Assembly (NCBI GenBank): GCA_019163335.1
Contig: JAFLKM010000028.1
Span: 1 to 64,000 of the forward strand
Reading direction: 5' to 3'
Origin: Desulfobulbaceae bacterium
Lineage (GTDB): Bacteria; Desulfobacterota; Desulfobulbia; Desulfobulbales; Desulfocapsaceae
DNA: 64,000 nucleotides
Each line of letters begins with the position of its first letter. Within the stretch, counting starts at the first letter, position 1. Below are positions 16,558 through 26,496 of this stretch, piece by piece. The translations under genes were made by a program, and so were the position numbers. The notes below the pieces were generated by a model. That model made no database searches and had not been told where the DNA came from. It worked only from the letters and a program-made list of their open reading frames with translations.

Positions 16558-19097
16558 ACTATCCCATCTGGCAGCTGGACGCCTTTGGCGGCGGACTGCT
16601 CATTGCCATCATCGCTATCATCCATGTTTATGTGTCCCATTTTGCCGTGGGCGGAGGACTCTTTCTTGTCCTGACCGAGATGAAAGGCCTGCGCGAAGGC
16701 TCCGCAGAGATCCTTGCCTATACCAAAAAACACACCAAGTTTTTCCTCCTGTTGACCATGGTCTTCGGTGGCCTGACCGGGGTCGGCATCTGGTTCATCA
16801 TCGCGCTGCTCAGTCCAGGTGCCACCTCTTCCCTGATCCACATCTTTGTCTTCGGCTGGGCCATGGAGTGGGTCTTTTTCCTTGCCGAAATCGTCTCCCT
16901 GCTCTTCTACTACTACACCTTTGACCGGCTGGAACCAAAGAAACATCTTATCCTGGGCTGGATCTATTTTGCCTGCGCCTGGATGTCGCTCTTTCTTATC
17001 AACGGCATCATCGACTTCATGCTCACCCCCGGGGACTGGCTGACCAACAACAATTTCTGGTCGGGCTTCTTCAACCCCACCTTCTGGCCGGCCCTCTTCT
17101 TCCGCACCTTCATGGCGCTGATGATCGCTGGACTTTTTGGATTTCTGACCAGTGTCAATCTCAAAGATGCCGCCCTGCGCCGCACCATGGTGCGCTACTG
17201 CGGCATCTGGCTCCTTGCTCCACTGGTATTACTCATTGGTTCCGCTCTGTGGTACAAGGCCGCACTGCCCCCAGCCCAGCAGGAGATGATCTTTTTTGTT
17301 GCCCCCGAGATGAAACCCTTTCTCAGCGTTTTCATCTGGCTCTCACCGCTGATCTTTGCAGGTGGTTTCGGCATGGCCATCCTTCGACCCCAGAGCGTCC
17401 AACGGCCTCTCGCCTGGCTGCTCCTGCTCCTTGGCTTTGTCTACCTCGGCTGTTTTGAATTTGTCCGTGAAGGTGGCAGGCGACCCTATATTATCCACGA
17501 TTATATGTATTCCACCTCGATTTTAAAATCTGAAATGGCCAAGACCCAGGAGACTGGCCTACTTACCTCTGCCCGCTGGATTAAAAACCGCACTGTCACC
17601 CCGGAAAACCGCATGGATGCCGGCAAGGAGCTGTTCACAATGCTCTGCCTGCCCTGTCACTCGGTGGGCGGCCTCCTGAACGATATCGTGCCCATCGCCA
17701 AACAATTTTCACCTGCCGGGATGCGCTCATATCTCGCCACCATGGGCCACGCCAGCCCCTACATGCCGCCTTTTGCGGGTAATAAGGAAGAGATGGATAT
17801 CCTTGCTGACTACCTCACCACCCGCCTTGTTCAGGGCACTGGGGACGCTCCTCTGAAGATCCCTCAAAAGAGCACGACGCCTGCGCCATTCAACCCGGAA
17901 ACTGCCGAATATCTCATCCTTGCCAGCACTGACATGGGCATGGTTCTTTCTTCCGAGCCGGAACAATCGGGGATAGACTTCTCCTTTGCCCCGCCCACCC
18001 TGCGGGCCCAGGTTATCGAACGGGGCGAAGCGCCTGCCGTCCTCGGTAAAGAGATCCAGGTCAGTTACCGGATTGCAACCGACACAGGAACTCTCACCGG
18101 CAACATGTCCCCCGTTGGTTCCGCCTTTGAGGCAGCCTTAGCGCACATGCCTGCTGTCAGCAAAGACTTCCGCCCTTATCTTTTGGCCGAGGTTACGGCC
18201 ATGAAAAACGGCAAAGTCATCGCGACGACAAACCTCAAAATCGGCATCTCAACAACCATCGGCTGCCGCAACTGCCACGGGGGACCTTGGCGGCAGCAGG
18301 GCCTTACAGGACTGTCCCGGGAAACAGCGGCCAATATCCTCGCCACCCATGACAAACGCAGCAAAACAAGACTCAGCACCGCCTTTGCCAACGGCTCCAT
18401 CGTGGCCTGCCGCGATTGTCACGCCGACAGCAGCCGGGACGCAAAAGGACTGCCTGAACATCTGCATCTGTCTGCCTCCATCCATGGCTTTCATGCCGCC
18501 TACATCGATCAGGACAGCAACAACTGCAATTTCTGTCACGGCGGAAATCCTCACGGCGCAACAGGTGGACTGGAAGACCTGCACGCAGGCCTTGGCCTGG
18601 AATGTGCCAACTGCCACGGCACCCTGGCAGACCACGCCATGAGTCTACTCAAGCATGAAGAACAGGCCATAAAGCCATCAAACGCACCATTACTGCGCCA
18701 GATAGCCACCAAAGGAAGCGTGCCGGCGAACACCATCAAAGGGCGACTGCCGTGGGTCATGGAACCGGACTGCCTGAGCTGTCACAAAGGGTTTCAGCCG
18801 CCTGAGGCCGATACTGCCTTTAACACCTGGACCTCCGACAAACAAAAATTATTTGCCCACCGCCACAGTGAGGAAGGCCTGCTGCTCTGCAGCTCCTGCC
18901 ACAGCGCGCCGCACTCCCTCTATCCGGCCAACACCCCCTACAGCAGGAAAGCCGGCAACCTCCAGCCCCTGCAATATCAAAACAACCTCTATCCCATCAG
19001 CGCCGACCGGGGATGCGCCGTCTGCCACACCGTGGAGATGGAAGAAGAACTGCACCATCCAGGTTCACTGGGGACATTCCGCAACCGTGTGGAGTAG
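16554..19097 (+). CDS. bd-like membrane protein fused to C-terminal octahaem c-type cytochrome
   Basis: N-terminal multi-TM region, then CLPCH, CRNCH, CRDCH, CNFCH, CANCH, CLSCH, CSSCH, CAVCH (8 haem-binding motifs). Confidence 0.8.
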   Translation: MNYPIWQLDAFGGGLLIAIIAIIHVYVSHFAVGGGLFLVLTEMKGLREGSAEILAYTKKHTKFFLLLTMVFGGLTGVGIWFIIALLSPGATSSLIHIFVFGWAMEWVFFLAEIVSLLFYYYTFDRLEPKKHLILGWIYFACAWMSLFLINGIIDFMLTPGDWLTNNNFWSGFFNPTFWPALFFRTFMALMIAGLFGFLTSVNLKDAALRRTMVRYCGIWLLAPLVLLIGSALWYKAALPPAQQEMIFFVAPEMKPFLSVFIWLSPLIFAGGFGMAILRPQSVQRPLAWLLLLLGFVYLGCFEFVREGGRRPYIIHDYMYSTSILKSEMAKTQETGLLTSARWIKNRTVTPENRMDAGKELFTMLCLPCHSVGGLLNDIVPIAKQFSPAGMRSYLATMGHASPYMPPFAGNKEEMDILADYLTTRLVQGTGDAPLKIPQKSTTPAPFNPETAEYLILASTDMGMVLSSEPEQSGIDFSFAPPTLRAQVIERGEAPAVLGKEIQVSYRIATDTGTLTGNMSPVGSAFEAALAHMPAVSKDFRPYLLAEVTAMKNGKVIATTNLKIGISTTIGCRNCHGGPWRQQGLTGLSRETAANILATHDKRSKTRLSTAFANGSIVACRDCHADSSRDAKGLPEHLHLSASIHGFHAAYIDQDSNNCNFCHGGNPHGATGGLEDLHAGLGLECANCHGTLADHAMSLLKHEEQAIKPSNAPLLRQIATKGSVPANTIKGRLPWVMEPDCLSCHKGFQPPEADTAFNTWTSDKQKLFAHRHSEEGLLLCSSCHSAPHSLYPANTPYSRKAGNLQPLQYQNNLYPISADRGCAVCHTVEMEEELHHPGSLGTFRNRVE

Positions 19098-19110
19098 CTG
19101 AGAAAAGAAA

Positions 19111-19139
19111 AAGGCCGAAGGGTTCTCCCCTTCGGCCTT
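19111..19139 (+). terminator. intrinsic terminator-like hairpin
   Basis: aaggccgaagg gttctcc ccttcggcctt after the multihaem gene. Confidence 0.75.
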
Positions 19140-19272
19140 CGGTCTAAAGTCCCCAAGCCTTAAGCGATTCAGCAGGAAACAGTTCACTCACAATCATCCT
19201 TCCGGTACCCTTACACCAGTGGAATTCCCATGAGTCCCATGGACTGCCGACTGTTTAAAAAAACTGCTGCAT

Positions 19273-19839
19273 TCAATGAAAATGATAGCGATGAGGAGAA
19301 GAAGGGACGGACGTCTTTTCGGCAGCCTTGAGAAAAATGGGCAGAACAAGTGCCCAGCTCAGGCCGATCTGAAAGAGGCAGGCAACAAGATGGTCATTAA
19401 AATAGGCGGCGCCAAAGCGTACCCCGCCCCAATAGGCCAAGGCTCCGGAAACCCCGCCGAGAAGTGCCCCGATGAGGTAGCGACCGGCAAGCCAGCCAAG
19501 GGAATAGTGCAGGGTCATGGCAAACTGCATCCAGAGAACAAGAATCCACAGAGGTGGCAGGGCTGGGTGGAAAGATCCATGGGGGAATGACAATACTCCC
19601 GTCCAGATATGAAAGCTGTCAATACAAAGCCCTGTAATCAAGCTGAACAAAAGTAATGCCCCTTCCCGCAGAAAATCGCGCACCAGAAACAGATGCGCCA
19701 GAACCAAGCACAAACCTACCGCACTGGCCAACCACGGATGACCAGAGGCCGCCCCCAGTACACAGACAAACCAGCCCGCCTGAAAAAGCGCATAATTGAT
19801 GCCATTCGTCCAGGTCAATTTGCCAGGCCTTGCGTCCAC
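19273..19839 (-). CDS. DUF2878-like membrane protein
   Basis: 188 aa multi-TM, WTNGINYALFQAGWFVCVLGA N-terminus; in the DUF1365/CFA operon. Confidence 0.75.
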   Translation of the reverse strand: MDARPGKLTWTNGINYALFQAGWFVCVLGAASGHPWLASAVGLCLVLAHLFLVRDFLREGALLLFSLITGLCIDSFHIWTGVLSFPHGSFHPALPPLWILVLWMQFAMTLHYSLGWLAGRYLIGALLGGVSGALAYWGGVRFGAAYFNDHLVACLFQIGLSWALVLPIFLKAAEKTSVPSSPHRYHFH

Positions 19840-19840
19840 A

Positions 19841-21805
19841 CTATTCCATCTCCCCCATCCGGTTTAAAACCAGCTGGTAGTTCCGCACCAGCCTAGTACG
19901 AAAACCGGCCTCGCAGTAACAGAAATAATACTCCCATTTCCTCAGAAAGGTGTCGTCAAATCCCAACGCCATCACCCGCTCGCGTTTCGCCAGCAGGGCA
20001 TTTCGCCAGATCTCGAGAGTGGGGACATAATGGTGGCCGATATCCTCCATATTGCAGATATTCAGGCGGGTACGGCTGGCCATGGCGGATACCATCGCCC
20101 CAACGGAGGGAAGATGGCCGCCTGGAAAAATATGCTTGCGAAGCCAGTCCGAGCCAAGGCGGTACTGCAGATATTTCTGGTCGGGCATGGTGATCACCTG
20201 GAGGACAACCCTTCCACGGGGAGCAAGCAGGTCATCGATAACCTTAAAATATCCGGGCATATGCCGATGCCCCACCGCCTCCAGCATCTCGATGGAGATA
20301 ATCCGGCTGAATCGGCCCTGCACATGACGATAATCGCTGAGCCGGATCTCGATCCGGTCCTCCAACCCCTCTTCTCTGACCCGACGGGTTGCCCAGTCAA
20401 ACTGCTCTTTGGAGATGGTGATGCCAAGCAGACGGCATCCGCTCTGTTTAACCACCTCGAGGGCCAATCCTCCCCAGCCGCAGCCAATCTCTAGGACATG
20501 ATCTTCCGGCCCGATATCGGCCTTGGCAATGATGGCCTGCACCTTGTTCTTCTGCGCCTGTTCAAGGCTGTCATCCGCCTGGAGGAAGATGCCGCTGGAA
20601 TAGGACATGCTCGGATCAAGGAAAAGACTATAGAGTTCATTGCTCAGGTCATAATGTTCCCTGATATTCCTGCGACTGCCGGACGGCGTATTGCTGCGCC
20701 GCACGTGCGATATCAGATTGCCGATCCTTGCAGGGACAGCCGACCATAGACTTCGATCATCGATGGCCTCTTCCCTGAGGGAAAGGAGGGTAAGCAGTTC
20801 CACCAGATCCGGACTGCTCCAGTCCCCGTCCACAAAGGCCTCGCCAAAGCCAATGTCCGCGGCAAGCATAACCCGCTGGAAGAATCGGGGATGATGCACC
20901 GTGAGGGTTACCTGGGGCAAACTTGCCGCACTGCCGAAGACCAGCGCATCCTCTCCATCGGGAAGGTGCATGGTTAACTGTCCATGGTCAAGGCGTCTAA
21001 AAAAGGCGGTCACCACTTTTTTGCCGAGGCGCTCAAGCAGGGGCGTTGGCGCCTCGCGGATGGTCAAGGGTGAACAGGGATCGGGTTTGCTGTAAACCTT
21101 CAACTTTTTCTGCAGGAACAGTCGGGCTGCCTGCCAGAGAATACGGGGAAAGGTCATCGCCGCCCGGAAGGGATGGAGGATGACGGTACGGGCCAGGACC
21201 TGGCCGCTCAGAGCTTCACCGGTACCGGTAAAAGAGGCCTCGATGGCTGCCTTGTCGTCGAGAAAGTAGGTGAGCTTGACCGACACTTCCCGGCCCGGCT
21301 GGCCAATGTCAAACTGGTAGTATCCGGTGCGTGGGAAAAATGGCGAAACATGAAACATCTTTTCCGCCTGCACGGCCTGGCCCGCATCCCCTGCTTTCAG
21401 CACGTAGAGATGCATCTCGCCAAAGGTGTTGTTCACCTGCACAAGATTGCAGATCAGGCGGTTGTCTTTATCGTAACAGTAGAAAAAACTGGCCGGATTA
21501 AAGACATAATTCCACTGGCGCAGGGCAGTGAGGAGCATGATTCGGCCAAGGGGCTGATCAATGCCGTTCTCAATCAAGGCCCGCTCGACTTTCTGCCGAA
21601 GAGGCGCCTCGCCTGGGTAGAGATAGTCGCGGTCATTGAGGGTCAGCGGTCGCAGGAAGTTGTGGCCAAAGCAGACGGAGTCGCGCTGCAGCATCTCCAG
21701 CTCATCGAGATCCAGGAGATAGAGGTGTAGACTGTAGTTAAAATGATGCTCGGCCGTATGGGTTCGGCGATGACGCAACTGGCCGCTGTAGAGCTGAGAG
21801 TTCAT
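19841..21805 (-). CDS. DUF1365 - cyclopropane-fatty-acyl-phospholipid synthase fusion
   Basis: N-terminal DUF1365 (MNSQLYSGQLRHRRTHTAEHHFNYSLHLYLLDLDEL) and C-terminal CFA synthase (NIREHYDLSNELYSLFLDPSMSYSSG, VLEIGCGWGGLALE, ISIEMLEAVG) in one 654-aa ORF. Confidence 0.9.
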   Translation of the reverse strand: MNSQLYSGQLRHRRTHTAEHHFNYSLHLYLLDLDELEMLQRDSVCFGHNFLRPLTLNDRDYLYPGEAPLRQKVERALIENGIDQPLGRIMLLTALRQWNYVFNPASFFYCYDKDNRLICNLVQVNNTFGEMHLYVLKAGDAGQAVQAEKMFHVSPFFPRTGYYQFDIGQPGREVSVKLTYFLDDKAAIEASFTGTGEALSGQVLARTVILHPFRAAMTFPRILWQAARLFLQKKLKVYSKPDPCSPLTIREAPTPLLERLGKKVVTAFFRRLDHGQLTMHLPDGEDALVFGSAASLPQVTLTVHHPRFFQRVMLAADIGFGEAFVDGDWSSPDLVELLTLLSLREEAIDDRSLWSAVPARIGNLISHVRRSNTPSGSRRNIREHYDLSNELYSLFLDPSMSYSSGIFLQADDSLEQAQKNKVQAIIAKADIGPEDHVLEIGCGWGGLALEVVKQSGCRLLGITISKEQFDWATRRVREEGLEDRIEIRLSDYRHVQGRFSRIISIEMLEAVGHRHMPGYFKVIDDLLAPRGRVVLQVITMPDQKYLQYRLGSDWLRKHIFPGGHLPSVGAMVSAMASRTRLNICNMEDIGHHYVPTLEIWRNALLAKRERVMALGFDDTFLRKWEYYFCYCEAGFRTRLVRNYQLVLNRMGEME

Positions 21806-23094
21806 TCCCGGCCCTCCGTCAGTTTCGTCAGTTTAGCCACGGCCTGATAACTTGATCGGACCGCGTCTTCATGGAACCCATAGCCGAAATAGTTGCCGCA
21901 GAAAAAGGTGCCGTTAACCCCGTTCAGGGATGGCAGCAGGGGCTGGGTGGCCATGGAACTGCTGGTGTAGATGGGATGATGGTAGACCATTCGGGCAATC
22001 ACCTGTTTTTCATCATATTCGCCCGGTCTGTTCAGGGTGACCAGATAATGCCGGCGGGTCTTCAGCCCTTGGAGAATATTCATTGAATAGGTGACATAGG
22101 CCGGTTGATTGGCCTCAGCCCTGCCATCCCGCTTGAAATTCCAGCAGGACCAGGCCCTGGAGACAGGGGGCAGCACCGCAATATCGGTATGGAGGACGGT
22201 GTCGTTGCGCTCATACTGCCAAGGACCCAGCAGCCTGGTCTCCTGTGGTGTCGGATCACCAAGCAGACCGAGGGCCTGGTCGGCATGGGTGGCGATAACC
22301 ACCTCATCAAAGCGCTCATGGTGGCCATCGGAGAACTCCAGCCGGATCCCCTCACCCTCGCGGAAGATCTTGCGGATTGCTGAGTTTAAATGGACGGAGC
22401 CGGTGAACCCGGCTTCGAAAGCCTTGACGTAACTGCTGCTGCCGGCGATAACCGTCCTCCACGGGGGTCGATTGCGGAAGGCGAGAAGCCCGTGGTTCTT
22501 GAAAAAGCTGAGGAAAGAACGGGCCGGAAAATCAGTGACCTGACCGGTGGGCGCCGACCAGATCGCCGCAGCCATGGGTTTGAGGTAATTGTCCACCATA
22601 AAGGGCATAAACCGGTTTCGCACAATATACTCTTGCAGGGTGCCAAGTTCCTCCTGTTTCTGAAGATCGGCCAGGGCCTGCCCAGAAAAACGATAGATCT
22701 CGGCAAGAAAGTGATAGAATTGCGGCCGAAACAGATTGGCCCGTTGGGCGAACAGGCCATTGAGCGTATTGCCGGCATAGACCAGACCGGTCTGCTCGCA
22801 GTGAAAGCCAAAGGACATCTCCGCCAGGCGTGATCGGACCTTCAACTCTTTGAGAAAACCAATAAAATAAGGGTAGGTTGCCTCATTAAAGACGATAAAG
22901 CCGGTATCCACAGGAATGCCCGCATCCGGACCATCGGGAATGGCAATGGTATGGGTGTGCCCCCCCAAATAATCGCCCTGCTCAAACAGGGTTACCTGAT
23001 GGGTTTTCTGCAGCAGATGAGCGGCAACAATACCGGCGACACCCCCTCCGATGACGGCGACTTTCCTGGTCAAAGTGTCATGTATCTGTTCCAT
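21802..23094 (-). CDS. FAD-dependent amine-oxidase-like oxidoreductase (COG2907 type)
   Basis: VAVIGGGVAGIVAAHLLQKTHQVTLFEQGDYLGGHTHT dinucleotide-binding motif; ATGA overlap with neighbour. Confidence 0.9.
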   Translation of the reverse strand: MEQIHDTLTRKVAVIGGGVAGIVAAHLLQKTHQVTLFEQGDYLGGHTHTIAIPDGPDAGIPVDTGFIVFNEATYPYFIGFLKELKVRSRLAEMSFGFHCEQTGLVYAGNTLNGLFAQRANLFRPQFYHFLAEIYRFSGQALADLQKQEELGTLQEYIVRNRFMPFMVDNYLKPMAAAIWSAPTGQVTDFPARSFLSFFKNHGLLAFRNRPPWRTVIAGSSSYVKAFEAGFTGSVHLNSAIRKIFREGEGIRLEFSDGHHERFDEVVIATHADQALGLLGDPTPQETRLLGPWQYERNDTVLHTDIAVLPPVSRAWSCWNFKRDGRAEANQPAYVTYSMNILQGLKTRRHYLVTLNRPGEYDEKQVIARMVYHHPIYTSSSMATQPLLPSLNGVNGTFFCGNYFGYGFHEDAVRSSYQAVAKLTKLTEGRE

Positions 23095-23903
23095 TATCTT
23101 TTAGAATCCTGAGTTGGAGAATGTTGGCTGCCACGGGGGAACCAGGGGAAAAAGGCGCTGGTTCGCGCCTTGTAGATTTCAAATTCGGGATTGCCCTTAT
23201 ACTTCTCCTCAAGCATCGGAATACCTGAAACTTTGAGAAGAAGAAAGGTGATCGTAAGGGGGCTTATCAGCCCATAGATGCCCAGCGACGAGGCCAGTCC
23301 AACGAGAAAAATTCCCCACCAGAAGAGGGCTTCGCCGAAATAATTGGGATGCCGGGTCGTGCTCCACAGCCCTTCGGTAATAATCCGGCCCTTCGTGCCG
23401 GGACGACGTTTAAAGCGGGCCAGCTGCCAATCCGCCACGGCCTCAAAGAAAAATCCCAGGGCACAGAACAGAGCGCCAAGAAAATCCGTCCACTGCAGAC
23501 TGGCGCCGGGAGCAGCCAGCACCAGCAGCACCGGCATGGACACCATAAACACCACCAGCCCCTGGAGCATATAAATCTGCAGGAAACTGCGCCAGATAAT
23601 GGTTGTCCCCCAATCTTCCCGAAACTGACGGTAGCGGAAATCCTCTCCCCTGCCCCGATGGCGCAGGCCGATATGCAGCCCTAGCCGCCCCCCCCAGAGG
23701 GTGATCCAGAAAAGAAGGAGATAGATACGGGTGTTCTCCATCACAGGCGGGCTGTATACCCAGGCACCCCAGCAGGAAAAAATAAAAGCGGGGCCATAGG
23801 CTATATCAATGAGGCTGTTATCTTTTGCCTTCAACCCGACCACAAACATGACACTCATAAAAAGAAGCAGGAGAAATGCGGCGCTGAAGAATATCGGTCC
23901 CAT
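23094..23903 (-). CDS. DUF1295-like membrane protein (isoprenylcysteine methyltransferase/steroid reductase-like)
   Basis: TTRHPNYFGEALFWWGIFL motif; start chosen at MGPIFFSAAF, a nearby GTG is an alternative. Confidence 0.85.
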   Translation of the reverse strand: MGPIFFSAAFLLLLFMSVMFVVGLKAKDNSLIDIAYGPAFIFSCWGAWVYSPPVMENTRIYLLLFWITLWGGRLGLHIGLRHRGRGEDFRYRQFREDWGTTIIWRSFLQIYMLQGLVVFMVSMPVLLVLAAPGASLQWTDFLGALFCALGFFFEAVADWQLARFKRRPGTKGRIITEGLWSTTRHPNYFGEALFWWGIFLVGLASSLGIYGLISPLTITFLLLKVSGIPMLEEKYKGNPEFEIYKARTSAFFPWFPRGSQHSPTQDSKR

Positions 23904-23913
23904 GGCATGCACC

Positions 23914-24321
23914 TTATCTGAGCCAGGAACCGATAAGATAACTGCCGCCGGCCACCAGGGTACACAGGAAGGTACCCCAGGCGATATCAACCACGCTGAC
24001 CAGAATCGGCCAGTCTCGCAGGGTGGCCAGATTGGTGAGATCATAGGTCGCATAGGTGACAAGGCCGAACAGGGCTCCATAAAGGCAGGCCTTGACAAGG
24101 GAGGCGGCCTCAAGGCCGGGATGAACGGCAAAGAAGAGAATTCCGGCAATATAGATGGCATAGAAACAGAAGGCAGCGATCCAGTTCACCTGCGGACTGA
24201 GCAGGGAATGAAGCTGTTCAGCGTAAAAGCTTTTGGCCACATAGCCAAGCCAGATCATATCTATGACAAAGAAAACTGGAATGGTCAGCAGATAGAGTTT
24301 TAACCAGAATGTCAGACTCAT
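23914..24321 (-). CDS. DUF2177-like membrane protein
   Basis: MSLTFWLKLYLLTIPVFFVIDMIWLGYVAKSFY...ATYDLTNLATLRDWP. Confidence 0.85.
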   Translation of the reverse strand: MSLTFWLKLYLLTIPVFFVIDMIWLGYVAKSFYAEQLHSLLSPQVNWIAAFCFYAIYIAGILFFAVHPGLEAASLVKACLYGALFGLVTYATYDLTNLATLRDWPILVSVVDIAWGTFLCTLVAGGSYLIGSWLR

Positions 24322-24670
24322 ACTAATACCTCCTGCATAGAGGAAAAAAGAAAAATAACGCCCCGTTGGACGCCGCATTTTTTTTGAGAAAAATTCCTAT
24401 TTTTTGAATTTTGATACAAACTAATGGTGCCTCGAAAAAATACAAGGCGCAAATTGCATATTCTTCTTCCGGATACGTATCCGGTGAGATTCCAGGAAAA
24501 ATAGGGGAGGACAAGGGTGCCTGCCGAAATCAATGACTGCTCCAGACGGCGGCACGGCAATGGAAGGTACGGAGAAGAAATGGTTCCCTTGCGAAAGAGG
24601 GCTGACGTTTCTCCCATGCAGCCACTTGTATCATTGAAAAAAAGACCTACCCTTTAAAGCTAAACTTACA

Positions 24671-24750
24671 CTAACCCCGATGAACGGGACTAGCGCCCTG
24701 AATATTATTTTCTTGTGAAAAAACAAGGTGATAATCTATAAGGCACTATA
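24671..24750 (+). repeat. dispersed palindromic element, copy B
   Basis: ctaaccccgatgaacgggac...attttcttg...caag...ataatctataaggcacta. Confidence 0.65.
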
Positions 24751-24765
24751 AGGAGAAAGAACATA

Positions 24766-25224
24766 ATGATAAAGGAAATTCGAAGGAGTATCGCCATGAC
24801 CGTTGGACTTCTTGGGTTGCTGGGATGCTCCGGCACAGCGCCTGCCAATCTTGGCGTGCATAACGGAATGCTTATGGGATGTCCAGCATCACCAAATTGC
24901 ATTGCCAGCCAGACCGAGAATCAGCAACAGCGTATTGCACCTCTCTCCTTTACCGGCGATCCTACGGCCGCATTTTCCCGATTACAGCAGACCCTTGCAG
25001 GCCGCAAGGATACGACGCTTATCGAGTCTACGCCTGAGTACCTGCGGGTGGAGTTCCGCACCACCCTCTTTGTAGATGACGGCGAATTCCTGCTGGACAG
25101 GGAGCACCAAGTCATTCAAGTCCGGTCAGCTTCGCGCCTTGGCTACTCTGATCTGGGTAAGAATAGGGCCAGGATGGAGGAGCTACGCCGACAATTTGAG
25201 CTGAGTCATAAAAATCGTTTATAA
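24766..25224 (+). CDS. DUF1499-like lipoprotein
   Basis: GLLGLLGC lipobox; GCPASPNCIASQ and YLRVEFRTTLFVDDGEFLLD DUF1499 signatures. Confidence 0.85.
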   Translation: MIKEIRRSIAMTVGLLGLLGCSGTAPANLGVHNGMLMGCPASPNCIASQTENQQQRIAPLSFTGDPTAAFSRLQQTLAGRKDTTLIESTPEYLRVEFRTTLFVDDGEFLLDREHQVIQVRSASRLGYSDLGKNRARMEELRRQFELSHKNRL

Positions 25225-25400
25225 GAAATCGCATCAGCCAATTAGAAACCGGGAATGGAAGAGGATTTTTTTCAATGGGCATACAAGACCAGAGTCTTTC
25301 TTGTCGGCCTTGAAGGATTGAAGACTGCCAATTTTTTTCAACTGACAAGAAGTAGTATTCTTTTTGCAAGAATGGTCCATGATGGGTACCAAAAACAAAA

Positions 25401-25427
25401 GAGGCGGAATCCTTGGGATTCCGCCTC
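25401..25427. terminator. hairpin terminator
   Basis: gaggcggaatcc ttg ggattccgcctc, perfect 12-bp stem. Confidence 0.7.
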
Positions 25428-25470
25428 AACTAGAACTGCCCACTGGCAAGAAGCCGGAGCATACTGAAAA

Positions 25471-25498
25471 CAGAACTGGGGCATCATGCCCCGTTCTG
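25471..25498 (-). terminator. hairpin downstream of the PEP-CTERM gene
   Basis: cagaac-tggggcat / catgccccgttctg. Confidence 0.55.
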
Positions 25499-25505
25499 AG
25501 TTTGA

Positions 25506-26153
25506 CTATTTCTTCCGGCGACGCCCTGCACCAATCAAACCAGCAAGACCAGTTCCGAACAGGAGCATGGTGGCTGGCTCAGGCACGGGGGCAGCAGTCA
25601 GAGTAACCTTAGCATATACATCCGCGTAAGCATTACCGCAAAAGCCATCTGGGCCAGACCACCAACCACTACTGAAACCTGTGTCGGTAAGTTCGATGTT
25701 AAATACGGTACCATCGCCCAAGACCACCGTAACCGGATCTTCCCAGGTAACTGTCCAGCCTTGAGTCTTACCCTCAGGAATAAACCACCATCCATTGCTG
25801 CTATAACCAACGGTTTGACCATCAACATCTTTATAGTTGTTGGTTGGGATGTCAAAGTCTAAATATGCCGTGATGTTTTGAGGAAATTTGTCATCACTGT
25901 TAACAGCGTCTTCTGTCGTACCCAACTTGGAAAAAAGAAAGGAGTGCGACTCCCCTACTTCGAGATAAAAAGATTCGTTTTGGACAGAGTTGTAAACATT
26001 AGCCCACATAATCAGACCAGCATTAGTTTTAGTAACATCAATAGAGGATGAGCTACCCATTTCAAACTGGACAGGTGTCGCCATCGCACTCCCTGCCATC
26101 AACCCAACCCCAGCCATTGCCAACAACGCCCCTGTCAAAATTGTCTTCTTCAT
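25506..26153 (-). CDS. PEP-CTERM sorting domain protein
   Basis: Signal peptide plus C-terminal VPEPATMLLFGTGLAGLIGAGRRRKK. Confidence 0.9.
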   Translation of the reverse strand: MKKTILTGALLAMAGVGLMAGSAMATPVQFEMGSSSSIDVTKTNAGLIMWANVYNSVQNESFYLEVGESHSFLFSKLGTTEDAVNSDDKFPQNITAYLDFDIPTNNYKDVDGQTVGYSSNGWWFIPEGKTQGWTVTWEDPVTVVLGDGTVFNIELTDTGFSSGWWSGPDGFCGNAYADVYAKVTLTAAPVPEPATMLLFGTGLAGLIGAGRRRKK

Positions 26154-26496
26154 TCCCTACCCTTTTTATCCTTATTTGTTTCAAGCTGGCGACCACCGCC
26201 TATCTTGTTGCCCCGCATAAAAATGGCCTTGGAATTCCCCTTCCAAAAACATTTCGCCATTTTCATGCAGCGAGTCATAATTCATGCAAAAACCATTCTA
26301 CCAATAAGAATCCAGCCGGTATTTAAAATTCATTGTGACAACATACGGTTACATGCATTTTCACTATTCTCTCCCTGTGCTCCGAGCGAACGATTTCCGG
26401 AAATTCGCAAAAATCCATCCGGAAATCCCGTAATCCGGAAAAGGTGGCTCGACTTAAAAAATGGCCACAAAACCATTTTTCGCCTTGGACACCTTT

